Source: Streptomyces phaeoluteigriseus
GTDB taxonomy: Bacteria > Actinomycetota > Actinomycetes > Streptomycetales > Streptomycetaceae
DNA length: 36,132 bases
NCBI RefSeq assembly: GCF_001896135.2
Contig: NZ_MPOH02000009.1
Span: 722,847-758,978, forward strand
Direction of reading: 5' to 3'
This document shows, piece by piece, positions 1 through 7,795 of the stretch (its first letter is position 1; every line of letters starts with the position of its first letter). A program made the translations under genes and the position numbers. The notes below the pieces were generated by a model. The model did no database searches, was not told the DNA's origin, and was given only the letters and a program-made list of their open reading frames with translations.

Positions 1-143
1 GTCCAGGGAGCCACACTCCCCACCGGCTCGAAGCGGTACTCGTCGACGACATCACCGGTGTTGCGCACCCGCAGCCGTACGCGGGTGCTGGCGCCGGGGT
101 CGACGGTCGCGGAGGCAGGTTCAAGGGAGGTCCACAGGCTCAC
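1..143 (-). CDS. Partial N-terminus of an eCIS-neighbour protein with an Ig-like (beta-sandwich) start
   Basis: Reading leftwards from GTG at 143, an open frame of 47 codons runs off the window. It begins SLWTSLEPASATVDPG and continues through RVRLRVRNTGDVVDEYRFE, a pattern of alternating strands around a conserved N-T-G-D-x-V-D-x-Y core, as in bacterial Ig-like/NEW1-type domains. Streptomyces eCIS loci carry a gene with this N-terminus, often annotated as a hydrolytic protein, transcribed away from the sheath gene. That fits its place here, but this link rests on memory of the family rather than a search. Only the first domain is visible, so no enzymatic role can be assigned. It diverges from the ABM-like gene that starts at 309. 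Confidence 0.6.
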   Translation of the reverse strand, partial: MSLWTSLEPASATVDPGASTRVRLRVRNTGDVVDEYRFEPVGSVAPW

Positions 144-308
144 GCGCCCCACGCTAAGGGGTCCCCCCGGAGCCGGTCAGAAGCTCTGGGGCAGCGCCAT
201 GTGCCCGGTGAACCGGGGGAGTTGCCCTGGATGACCGACCGGACCGACATGCGTCCCGTTCGCGAAGGACACTGGATCGGCGGGCGCGTCCCGCCCTACG
301 GTGACGCC

Positions 309-686
309 ATGAGCGATCACGCGGAAGCACCTGTCGCGCCCGTCGAGGCCTATGAACCCCCCTACTACCTGGCGGTCTTCACCACGGTGCGCACCCAGGA
401 GCAGAGCGACTACAGCGAGACCAACGCACGCATGGAGGACCTGGTGAAGGACATCCCCGGGTACCTGGGGATGGATCACGCGCAGACCCCCGGCGGGCTG
501 GGCATCACCGTCGGCTACTTCCGCGACGCCGACGCCCTCACTCAGTGGCGGACCAACGCCGAGCACCGCGCGGCGCAGAAGCGCGGGCGGGCCGAGTGGT
601 ACCAGAGCTACACGCTGCATGTGGCGAAAGTGGAACGGAGCCAGGGGTTCACGCGAGAGGTCGCGCAGAGCCCGGCGGCGGACTGA
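309..686 (+). CDS. Antibiotic biosynthesis monooxygenase (ABM)-domain protein
   Basis: A 125-residue protein with one ABM-type ferredoxin-like alpha/beta domain. The pattern YYLAVFTTVRT, then a helix rich in E/R (ETNARMEDLVKDIPGYLGM), then GITVGYFRDADALTQWRTNAEH, then a closing strand LHVAKVER is typical of ABM/heme-degrading-like small oxygenases. In ABM proteins the W-(x)n-H segment after the third strand lines the cavity, and here it is conserved as QWRTNAEHRAAQKRGRAEWY. The ATG at 309 is preferred over the in-frame start at 201 because the domain starts just after it and the upstream part is low complexity. It lies between eCIS-type genes, but no structural role in the injection system is known. 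Substrate is unknown. Confidence 0.75.
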   Translation: MSDHAEAPVAPVEAYEPPYYLAVFTTVRTQEQSDYSETNARMEDLVKDIPGYLGMDHAQTPGGLGITVGYFRDADALTQWRTNAEHRAAQKRGRAEWYQSYTLHVAKVERSQGFTREVAQSPAAD

Positions 687-826
687 GCGGCCTCACTTCT
701 CCGGGACCTCACGCCCTCTGCCCCGACGTATGCCCCGAGGTCTGCCCCCGAGGCCCTCCCCACCACTCCGACCACGCCCGCAGGATGGATGGTCACCGCC
801 ACCGTGGCCTCGTCCCAGGGATTCGT

Positions 827-2206
827 ATGCGTAGCCAGGATCAGTCGCCGGACACGACCAGGGCCGCCGCCCGGGGCCCGCGGATCCCCCAGGGCACACG
901 GACCGGTCCCCTCCCCCTCCAGCACGCCGTCGGCACCCGCTCGCCCCAGGCGATCCTCGCCCTGCAACGAGCCGCCGGCAACACCGCCGTGGCCGCCCTC
1001 GCGGAGCAGGAACGGCACACCCACGACGCCGGCTGCGGCCACGCCCCGGTCCAGCGCAGTGCCGTGAACCAGGTCATCGCCTCCCCCGGTTCCCCGCTCC
1101 CCGCCCCCATCCGCCAGGACATGGAGTCCCGTCTCGGCGCCGACTTCGCGGACGTACGCCTGCACACCGACGCGACCGCCCGCCGGTCCGCCGCCGAGGT
1201 GGGCGCCCGCGCCTACACCTCCGGCAGCCACGTCGTCATCGGCGACGGCGGTGCCGACCCGCACACCCTGGCGCACGAGCTGACGCACGTCATCCAGCAG
1301 CGCAAGGGTCCCGTCGCGGGCACGGACAACGGCAGCGGCCTGCGCATCAGCGACCCCTCGGACCGGTACGAGCGGGAGGCGGAGGCCAACGCCCACCGGG
1401 TGATGTCGGCCCCGGCGCCGGAACGGCGGGACGGCGAAGGCGCGTCCGCGCCGGCCCGGACCGCGAACCACGGCGACACCGTGCAGCGCATGCGGATGCC
1501 CTGGCAGAAGCAGGAACAGAAGCAGGAACAGCAGGGCCCGGCACCGGTCACCCTGCGGATCGGTGACGAATCGATCACCACGACCCGCCAGGGCGCCTAC
1601 TACCACTTCAGGACGCCGGCCGGCGGGAACGCCTTCATCCACGACCTGTCGGTGACCGACGGGGTCGTCGATCCGGAACTGGCGGGGCACATCACGCGCT
1701 ACCTGAACGGCGGTCTGGTGCTGTACCGCGGCATCCCGCGCTGGCACCCGACCTGGCACCAGGTGATCGGGGAAGGCGTCATCCCGCCCCTGGGCTCCGG
1801 ATGGCTGCCGGACTTCGACACGCACAACACCTCGTTCGTCCCCTTCGCCCCCAGGGAGGACATCGCGCGCGGCGCCGCCGTGGGCACCTCGGGCATGGGC
1901 CGCGGCGACCGGGCCCAGTTCGTGGAGGGATACGGCAGGCAGGGCGAGCACGAGGTCGGCATGATGGTCACCGTCGTGGTCGGACCGGAGCACGACGCCG
2001 GCTTCTACAACGGCGGTGAGATCCAGGCCCGCGGTCCGGTGGACCTGCGGAGCATGCAGGTCTTCACCATGGGAACCGACGTGCAGGAGGCGCTGACCGG
2101 AACTCCCGGCGATCCGCCCGACGCCCTGCGGAACACCCGGCCGCCCACGCCCACGGACGCCGAGAAGGACGGCTACCGCGCGGAGTTCGGCAGCCTGCGG
2201 AGGTAG
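827..2206 (+). CDS. DUF4157 protein with ADP-ribosyltransferase-like C-terminus, putative eCIS cargo toxin
   Basis: A 459-residue protein with three parts. Residues 42-57 carry the LQRAAGN motif seen at the N-terminus of many eCIS-linked DUF4157 proteins. Residues about 90-195 are the DUF4157 domain, with a metalloprotease-like HELTH at 150-154 and a downstream E-R-E-A-E cluster. A Q/E-rich linker follows. Residues about 240-420 look like an ART (ADP-ribosyltransferase) fold: Y300-R301-G302, then T335-S336-F337, then E398 in GGEIQARGPVD, in the order R-S-E. Known biology: DUF4157 is a signature of eCIS cargo in actinobacteria. The ART assignment is inference from motif order. VQR tripeptides occur at 75 and 219. 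ATG 827 is chosen for the AGGG six bases upstream; ATG 785 is possible. It lies 167 bp before the sheath gene. Confidence 0.75.
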   Translation: MRSQDQSPDTTRAAARGPRIPQGTRTGPLPLQHAVGTRSPQAILALQRAAGNTAVAALAEQERHTHDAGCGHAPVQRSAVNQVIASPGSPLPAPIRQDMESRLGADFADVRLHTDATARRSAAEVGARAYTSGSHVVIGDGGADPHTLAHELTHVIQQRKGPVAGTDNGSGLRISDPSDRYEREAEANAHRVMSAPAPERRDGEGASAPARTANHGDTVQRMRMPWQKQEQKQEQQGPAPVTLRIGDESITTTRQGAYYHFRTPAGGNAFIHDLSVTDGVVDPELAGHITRYLNGGLVLYRGIPRWHPTWHQVIGEGVIPPLGSGWLPDFDTHNTSFVPFAPREDIARGAAVGTSGMGRGDRAQFVEGYGRQGEHEVGMMVTVVVGPEHDAGFYNGGEIQARGPVDLRSMQVFTMGTDVQEALTGTPGDPPDALRNTRPPTPTDAEKDGYRAEFGSLRR

Positions 2207-2373
2207 GGCGGGCCCGCCCGCGCAGCGGGCCGCCCGGCCGGGGCCGCCAAGCCGCCGTTGCCCCTGAGGGCAATCCCTCTGCCCCCACTTCGGCACCGGA
2301 GGCCGTTTCGGCGGACGCGCTCCGCGCGTGACCGTGAGAGACGTCCTGACGCGTACCCCGAGGAGAGCACAGC

Positions 2374-3966
2374 ATGCCGTCCTACCTGTCGCCCGGCGTA
2401 TACGTCGAGGAGGTGGCCAGCGGCTCGCGCCCCATCGAGGGAGTGGGTACCTCGGTGGCGGCCTTCGTGGGCCTCGCCCCCTCCGGTCCCCTGAACGAGC
2501 CGACGCTGGTGACCAACTGGACCCAGTACGTGGCGGCGTTCGGTGACTTCACCGACGGCTACTACCTCGCGCACTCGGTCTACGGCTTCTTCAACAACGG
2601 TGGCTCGGCGGCGTACGTCGTCCGGGTCGGCGGCAGCCACGCGGGCGCCGCCGGTGACGCGTCCCCGGCCGCGGTGACCGGTTCAGCGGACCCCGCGGCG
2701 CTGCCCGCGGGCGAGCCCGCGCAGCTCGGCACGTTCACGGTGACCGCGAACGCGGCCGGCCAGTCCGGCGGCCCGCTGACCGTGGAGGTCGCCGACCCGG
2801 AGGGCGAGGGCCCCGCCGAACGCTTCAAGCTGATCGTCAAGGACGGCGAGAAGCCGGTCGAGACGTTCGACGTGACGGCCAAGCGGGGCAACCGCTCGTA
2901 CGTCGTCACGCAGGTCAAGGAGCGCTCGAAGCTCATCACGGTGGCGGAGGCCGCGCCCTCGGCGCAGCTGGCCCGCCCCGACAACCAGACGGTGACGCTG
3001 GCCGCGCCGCCCGCCGCCCCGGCCGCCGCCGGTACCGGCACGGAGGCCCCCCGGTCCGCGGGCCCGGCGCAGTACCTCGGTGACAGCGCCGACCGCACCG
3101 GCTTCGGCGGCCTGGAGGCCGTCGACGAGATCTCCATGGTCGCTGTGCCCGACCTGATGGCCGCCTACCAGCGCGGCGCGATCGACCTGGAGGCCGTCAA
3201 GGCGGTCCAGCTCGGCCTGATCGCGCACTGCGAGTTGATGGGCGACCGCGTCGCGATCATCGACCCGCCGCCGAGCCTGAACGCCCGCCAGATCCGCGTC
3301 TGGCGCCAGGAGACGGCCGGCTACGACTCCAAGTACGCCGCCCTGTACTACCCGTGGATCAAGTCCTTCGACCCGGCGTCCGGCCAGTCCCGGCTGGTCC
3401 CGCCGAGCGGCCACGTCGCCGGTGTCTGGGCCCGCAACGACTCCGAGCGCGGCGTCCACAAGGCCCCGGCCAACGAGGTCGTACGCGGCGCGGTGGACCT
3501 GGAGATCCAGATCACCCGCGGCGAGCAGGACCTGCTCAACCCCATCGGCGTGAACTGCATCCGCGCCTTCCCGGGCCGCGGCATCCGTGTCTGGGGAGCC
3601 CGCACCCTCTCCTCCGACCCGGCCTGGCGCTACCTGAACGTCCGCCGGTACTTCAACTACCTGGAGGAGTCGATCCTGATCGGCACCCAGTGGGTGGTGT
3701 TCGAGCCGAACGACCACGCCCTGTGGGCGCGGATCCGGCGCAACGTGTCGGCGTTCCTCGTCAACGAGTGGCGCAGCGGCGCCCTGTTCGGGGCCCGGCC
3801 CGAGGACGCGTACTACGTCAAGTGCGACGAGGAGACCAACCCGCCGGAGTCGGTCGACGTCGGCCGCGTCGTGTGCGAGATCGGCATCGCGCCGGTCAAG
3901 CCCGCCGAGTTCGTCATCTTCCGGCTGGCCCAGTTCTCGAGCGGCAACGGGGAGCTGGAGGAGTAA
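2374..3966 (+). CDS. Contractile injection system tail sheath protein (Cis2-like)
   Basis: A 530-residue sheath subunit that would polymerise around the inner tube and contract to drive it out. The N-terminus MPSYLSPGVYVEEVASGSRPIEGV, followed by TSVAAFVGLA, is the hallmark of phage/eCIS sheath proteins (extended N-arm plus domain I). The conserved C-terminal half includes GVWARNDSERGVHKAPANE, NPIGVNCIRAFPGRGIRVWGARTLSSDP, RYLNVRRYFNYLEESI and the terminal PAEFVIFRLAQFS. A Pro/Ala-rich insertion occurs at about residues 90-235 between the two halves. The length is normal for the family. A strong AGGAG lies 8 bases before the ATG. It is followed 53 bp later by the tube gene, presumably in one transcript. 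No frame defects are seen. Confidence 0.96.
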   Translation: MPSYLSPGVYVEEVASGSRPIEGVGTSVAAFVGLAPSGPLNEPTLVTNWTQYVAAFGDFTDGYYLAHSVYGFFNNGGSAAYVVRVGGSHAGAAGDASPAAVTGSADPAALPAGEPAQLGTFTVTANAAGQSGGPLTVEVADPEGEGPAERFKLIVKDGEKPVETFDVTAKRGNRSYVVTQVKERSKLITVAEAAPSAQLARPDNQTVTLAAPPAAPAAAGTGTEAPRSAGPAQYLGDSADRTGFGGLEAVDEISMVAVPDLMAAYQRGAIDLEAVKAVQLGLIAHCELMGDRVAIIDPPPSLNARQIRVWRQETAGYDSKYAALYYPWIKSFDPASGQSRLVPPSGHVAGVWARNDSERGVHKAPANEVVRGAVDLEIQITRGEQDLLNPIGVNCIRAFPGRGIRVWGARTLSSDPAWRYLNVRRYFNYLEESILIGTQWVVFEPNDHALWARIRRNVSAFLVNEWRSGALFGARPEDAYYVKCDEETNPPESVDVGRVVCEIGIAPVKPAEFVIFRLAQFSSGNGELEE

Positions 3967-4019
3967 CCGCTCCCCCGCGCTCCACTGTCAGCAGTCAACT
4001 CCCCTAGAAGGACAGCCAG

Positions 4020-4463
4020 ATGAGTCTCCAGCCGGGTGACGCTCTCACTTCGCACAATTTCGGCCTCCAGATCGACGGCGTGATGGTCGAGTACCTCGCC
4101 GAGGTCAGCGGCCTCAGCCTGGAACAGGACGTCATCGAGTACCAGCAGGTCTCCGCGCAGGGCAAGCCGGTCACCAAGAAGCTGCCGGGCGTGAAGAAGG
4201 CCGGGACCTGCACGGTCGTACGCGGTATGACGCAGTCCGCGGCGTTCAACACGTGGATCACCGAGTCGATCAACGGCGTGATGGGCTCCGCCCGCAAGAA
4301 CGCCACGATCATGGTGATGGACTACCAGAACAACCCGGTCAAGCGGTACAACATGCGCAACGCCTGGTGCAGCAAGATCGACACCAGCACGGTGAAGGCC
4401 GGCGAGGCCGCCGCGCTGACCGAGACGGTGACCATCACGTTCGAAGAACTGGTCATCGAGTAA
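4020..4463 (+). CDS. Contractile injection system inner tube protein (gp19/Hcp-like)
   Basis: A 147-residue T4 gp19-type tube protein. It reads MSLQPGDALTSHNFGLQIDG, then YLAEVSGLSLEQDVIEYQQ, then KLPGVKKAGTCTVVRGM, and ends with the beta-strand ALTETVTITFEELVIE. Such proteins stack as hexameric rings into the hollow tube inside the sheath. Length and all conserved segments match Streptomyces eCIS tube proteins. GAAGGA lies 8 bases before the ATG. The TAA stop overlaps the ATG of the next gene (TAATG), a mark of translational coupling. Canonical loci usually carry a second tube gene downstream; it is not in this window. Confidence 0.95.
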   Translation: MSLQPGDALTSHNFGLQIDGVMVEYLAEVSGLSLEQDVIEYQQVSAQGKPVTKKLPGVKKAGTCTVVRGMTQSAAFNTWITESINGVMGSARKNATIMVMDYQNNPVKRYNMRNAWCSKIDTSTVKAGEAAALTETVTITFEELVIE

Positions 4464-4935
4464 TGCGACGTTCCGTATCGCGGGCGGCGGCGCCCGCGGG
4501 CGAAGAGCAGGAGAACATCCCGCTCCCGCCCGCGGCGCGGCGCCCGCGCCGGTCGTACAGCAACGCCTGCGGACGGAGTTCCCCTTCGAGCTGCCGCGCG
4601 GCTACGTCGACGAGGCGGGCACGGTGCACCGCGACGGCGTGATGCGGCTGGCGACCGCACGGGACGAACTCGTCCCGCTGCGGGACATCCGCGTCCAGGA
4701 GAACCCGGCGTACCTGTCGGTGGTCCTGCTCGGCCGGGTGATCACCCGCCTCGGCACGCTCCCGCTCGTCCACGACGGGATCGTGGAGAACATGTTCGCC
4801 TCCGACCTGGCGTTCCTCCAGGACTTCTACCGCCAGGTGAACGCGGAGGGCCACACCCGCGCGACCGTCGAGTGCCCGCACTGCGCGGAGCCCTTCGAGG
4901 TCGAACTCGGCGGGAGCCGCCTGGGGGAATCGTGA
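4463..4935 (+). CDS. Tail-assembly-chaperone-like eCIS protein, apparent frameshift near its start
   Basis: The conserved part reads TEFPFELPRGYVDEAGTVHR and then DGVMRLATARDELVPLRDIR, with later NMFASDLAFLQDFYRQVNAEG and a CPHCAEPFEVEL end containing a CxxC pair. This resembles the tail-assembly chaperone group of contractile phages and the matching eCIS gene found just after the tube. No ATG or GTG precedes residue FPFELPRGY in its own frame. The best start is ATG 4463, which overlaps the tube stop (TAATG) but reads in the next frame, so a one-base shift between about 4490 and 4565 is implied. The nearest in-frame start, GTG 4624, would cut off conserved residues. The gene ends in a GTGA overlap with the DUF6760 gene. 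Confidence 0.75.
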
Positions 4936-5084
4936 CGTACGCGACCGACCGGCTGCACGAGGAGATCGCGTACGTCGCCTTCCACTTCCACTGGGGCCAC
5001 GACGAGATCCTGGACCTGGAACACCACGACCGCCGCCGCTACGCGGACAGCATCGCGTCCCTGGTGACGCGCGCGGAGGGCTGA
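4932..5084 (+). CDS. DUF6760 family small eCIS protein
   Basis: A 50-residue protein starting at GTG 4932 inside the stop of the upstream gene (4-bp overlap). The central LHEEIAYVAFHFHWGHDEIL motif followed by DLEHHDRRRYADSIASL identifies the DUF6760 family found in actinobacterial eCIS loci. The layout (aromatic-H-W core, then a short helix ending D-R-R-R-Y) recalls the small E/E-prime or T-type tail chaperone parts of P2-like and lambdoid phages, which lie downstream of and overlap a larger chaperone gene. That parallel is inference. It is separated from the following Pro-rich gene by 3 bases. It is too short to fold into an enzyme. Confidence 0.85.
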   Translation: MTYATDRLHEEIAYVAFHFHWGHDEILDLEHHDRRRYADSIASLVTRAEG

Positions 5085-5087
5085 GCG

Positions 5088-7277
5088 ATGGGCTTCCTGG
5101 ACCGCTTCCGTCGCCCCACGGACCCCTCCGCGGGCGGCGGGGCACCGGCGTCGGGGCCGGGGCCGGACATGCCGGATGCCGGTACGGGCTCCGTGCCGGT
5201 ACGTCGGCGTCCTGCCGCCTGGTCCACCCTGCCGCCCGTGCAGCGGGCGGTGGTGGGCGGGAGGACGACGGGCGTCGCCGACGCCGGTTTCGGCAGCCGC
5301 CTGGCCACCTGGCGGAACCCCTCCTTCACCGGCTCACCGTCCCCGGCGGTCCTGGACGGCCGGTCGGGCGGCCTGCTGGACCACCTGACGTCGACACCGA
5401 CACCGACACCGGCATCGGCACCCGCCGCGGCTCCCGTGGAACGGCCGGCGGCGGTGGTGCCGGTGGCGGGCCCGGCACCGGTGCCCGCGCCGGCGGCACC
5501 GGCGGCGCCGTCCGTGCAGGCCACCACCGTGATGCCGGCACCGTCGGCGCGGCCTGCTCCCGCCGCCCCCGCTCGGGGCATCCGTGTGCAGCCCGCCCCG
5601 CCCCGGCATGCGCCGACACCGGCTCCGCTGACCAGGTCGACCGCCGCGCCGATGCAGCGACGCACCCTGCCCGCCCGCGTTCCGTCCGCCCCGGTCCCGG
5701 CCGCCACCGGTACCGGCGCCGGTGCGCAGACCGGCGGCGCACCCACGGCACCCGGCAAGGAGCCGGTCCCACCGGCCTCCCCGCGCCCGGCCACGTCGCC
5801 AAGTCCGGTCGAGGCGACGGGCGGTGTGAAGCAGCAGATGTCCGGGGCGGGTGAGCCGGTGGTGCCGGTGGTGCAGCGGGCGGGAGTCGCGGGCACCGAG
5901 GGCGGGGCCGGTGCGGGTACGGCGGCGAACCCGCGGCCCGCCGCCACGTCCGGGCCGCTCGACCGGCCGGGTCCCGCGGGTGCCGTCCGGCGAACCGGTC
6001 CGGCTGACGGTCCGGGCCCCTCGGCACGCCCCGGCGCGGCTCCCGCCCCGGTGGCTCCCGCCCCGGTGACTGCCGCTCCGGTGGCTGCCGAGACTCCGGG
6101 GAGCGGGCCGGACCCCGTGATCGTGCAACGCGCGACCGACGTGCCCGCCTCGACCCCGACCCGTCCCGCCCCTGCCGGTACCCCGAGGGCCACCTCGCCG
6201 TCGCCCTCCACCGCGACTCCGCCCGGCACTTCCCGTGTCCGACCGACGTCCGGAGCCGGGCCGACGTCCGGCGCCAGGCCGACGTCCGGTGCCACGCCCC
6301 ATTCCAGTGCCGGGTACGTGTCCGGTGCCGGGCCCACCTCCGGCGCGGGAGCCACGGCCGCTGCCGGACCCACGCCCGGCGCCGGTCCGCGGCCGGTACC
6401 GGCGCCACGGCCGGTGCCGCGCCACGGCCAGTGCCACACCCACGGCCAGTGCCGCACCCCCGACCGGCGCCACACCCACGGCCAGCGCCGGACCCACCTC
6501 CGGCGTCGCATCCACCTCCGGCGTCGGGACTCCGGCGAAAGTGCCGAGCCCCGTCATCGCACAACGTGCGACCGGCGCGCCCGCCTCGACGCGACCCCTG
6601 TCACCCCCGCCGACGTCACGAGGGGGATCACACCGGCGTCCCCCTCACCGGTCCCGCCCGGCACGCCCACCGCGAGGCCAACGCCCGCCCCGGGGCCTGC
6701 CTCCGGTGCCGCACCCACCTCCAGCACCGCGCCCGCGTCCAGTGCCGAGCCCACGTCCCGTGCCGCGCCCACCTCCAGCACCGCGCCCGCGTCCGGCGCC
6801 GGGATTCCGGGAAACGCTCCGAGCCCTGTCGTCGCGCAACGTGCCACGGGCGACCCCGTCTCCACGCCGACCAGCACTTCCCCCGGCGAAACCACGAGGC
6901 CGACCACACCGTTGCCCTCCTCCCCGGTCCCGCCCGCCGGCCGAGCCGCTCCCCCTGCCACACCCACCAGGCTGCGGCTGCGGGCTGCGGGGTTGTGCGG
7001 CTTGGGGCGTGGTCCGGTTTCACGGCGGCGCTGGTTGTGGATGGTGGGGAGACCACCCTGTCGTGCGGGCACTGCGAGCCTGACCTACGGTGGGGGAGTG
7101 GCCGGCTCCGCATGGGAACTCCGGCCGTTCCCGACCGGCGCCGGACTTCCCCCCGTGTCCGATGCCCGGCCGGGCCCCGCCCACCGGCGGTGCCGAGCGA
7201 GGCTGCCCCGGCCGGGCGATGACGTGGCAGCCGCTCCCGGAGGGGAACTCGCGAAGGCATGGGCAAGACCGCGCTGA
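5088..7277 (+). CDS. Long Pro/Ala/Thr-rich eCIS protein with VQR repeats, C-terminus lost and frame broken
   Basis: The conserved start MGFLDRFRR, then AWSTLPPVQRAVVGG and VADAGFGSRLATWRNPSFTG, marks the proline-rich gene that follows DUF6760 in Streptomyces eCIS loci. The rest is low-complexity P/A/T/G with QR-centred repeats (PPVQRA, PMQRRT, VVQRAG, VIVQRATD, VIAQRATG, VVAQRATG). Between about 6,400-6,425 and 6,590-6,600 the P/A/T/S-rich reading jumps to another frame and then returns, so two compensating indels are likely. The conserved C-terminal helix that I expect in this family (ending in RLLRTELRxxRERxGRLRD-like sequence, from memory) is missing. From about 6,985 the frame turns into non-conserved W/R/L sequence and runs 19 bases into the next gene. 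It is probably a truncated gene at the break in the locus. Confidence 0.6.
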   Translation: MGFLDRFRRPTDPSAGGGAPASGPGPDMPDAGTGSVPVRRRPAAWSTLPPVQRAVVGGRTTGVADAGFGSRLATWRNPSFTGSPSPAVLDGRSGGLLDHLTSTPTPTPASAPAAAPVERPAAVVPVAGPAPVPAPAAPAAPSVQATTVMPAPSARPAPAAPARGIRVQPAPPRHAPTPAPLTRSTAAPMQRRTLPARVPSAPVPAATGTGAGAQTGGAPTAPGKEPVPPASPRPATSPSPVEATGGVKQQMSGAGEPVVPVVQRAGVAGTEGGAGAGTAANPRPAATSGPLDRPGPAGAVRRTGPADGPGPSARPGAAPAPVAPAPVTAAPVAAETPGSGPDPVIVQRATDVPASTPTRPAPAGTPRATSPSPSTATPPGTSRVRPTSGAGPTSGARPTSGATPHSSAGYVSGAGPTSGAGATAAAGPTPGAGPRPVPAPRPVPRHGQCHTHGQCRTPDRRHTHGQRRTHLRRRIHLRRRDSGESAEPRHRTTCDRRARLDATPVTPADVTRGITPASPSPVPPGTPTARPTPAPGPASGAAPTSSTAPASSAEPTSRAAPTSSTAPASGAGIPGNAPSPVVAQRATGDPVSTPTSTSPGETTRPTTPLPSSPVPPAGRAAPPATPTRLRLRAAGLCGLGRGPVSRRRWLWMVGRPPCRAGTASLTYGGGVAGSAWELRPFPTGAGLPPVSDARPGPAHRRCRARLPRPGDDVAAAPGGELAKAWARPR
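6985..7258. other. Junction between the eCIS block and unrelated genes
   Basis: Composition changes abruptly after the last Pro/Thr repeat. No eCIS baseplate gene, transposase, integrase or obvious direct repeat is visible here. The segment leads directly to the start of the isochorismatase-like gene. I see no gene of its own in it. Confidence 0.4.
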
Positions 7278-7795
7278 TCGTCATTGACATGATCACCAAC
7301 TACGACCACGCCGACGCCGAACTGCTCCTGCCGTCGGCACGCGAGGTGGTCCCGGCGGCAGCCGGGCTGCTGCAGCGGGCACGCGAGAGGAAGGTGCCCG
7401 TCGTCTACGTCAACGACAACTTCGGCGAGTGGCGGTCCCACCACGGCGAACTCCTCGGCACAGCCCTCTCCGGCCCGCACGCCGACCTCGTCGAGCCGCT
7501 CGTGCCGGACGGCGACTCCCTCTTCGTGGTCAAGGCCCGGCACTCGATCTTCTTCGAGACCCCGCTGGCGTACCTCCTCGACCAGCGGGGCATCGACCAC
7601 CTCGTCCTGTGCGGCCAGGTCACCGAGCAGTGCGTTCTGTACTCCGCGCTCGACGCCCACGTCCGCCATCTCCGGGTGACCGTCCCCCGGGACGCGGTCG
7701 CCCACATCCACGCCGACCTGGCGGACGCGGCGTTGCGAATGATGGAACGCAACATGGGGGCACGGTTGTGCGACAGCGAGGAGCTGTGGAGCTGA
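7259..7795 (+). CDS. Isochorismatase-family cysteine hydrolase
   Basis: A 178-residue hydrolase of the isochorismatase/nicotinamidase superfamily. The catalytic triad is visible: D10 in ALIVID, K92 in FVVKARHS and C125 in CGQVTEQCVLYSA, where the Gly-Gln before V-T-E is the usual cis-peptide region. The substrate cannot be read; members cleave isochorismate, nicotinamide or other amide/vinyl-ether bonds. GGAGG lies about 20 bases upstream and GAAGG just before the ATG. It is a stand-alone gene at the edge of the broken eCIS locus, with no partner enzyme beside it. Confidence 0.9.
   Translation: MGKTALIVIDMITNYDHADAELLLPSAREVVPAAAGLLQRARERKVPVVYVNDNFGEWRSHHGELLGTALSGPHADLVEPLVPDGDSLFVVKARHSIFFETPLAYLLDQRGIDHLVLCGQVTEQCVLYSALDAHVRHLRVTVPRDAVAHIHADLADAALRMMERNMGARLCDSEELWS

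Noticed and set aside
2207..2290. GC-palindromes after the DUF4157 gene as a terminator
   Set aside because: The gggcgggcccgccc run is self-complementary, but such motifs are common at this GC content and the downstream sheath gene may share the transcript.
5039..6511. Long reverse-strand frames opposite the Pro-rich eCIS gene
   Set aside because: They are mirror images of low-complexity P/A/T codons; the forward strand has the conserved MGFLDRFRR start and VQR motifs.
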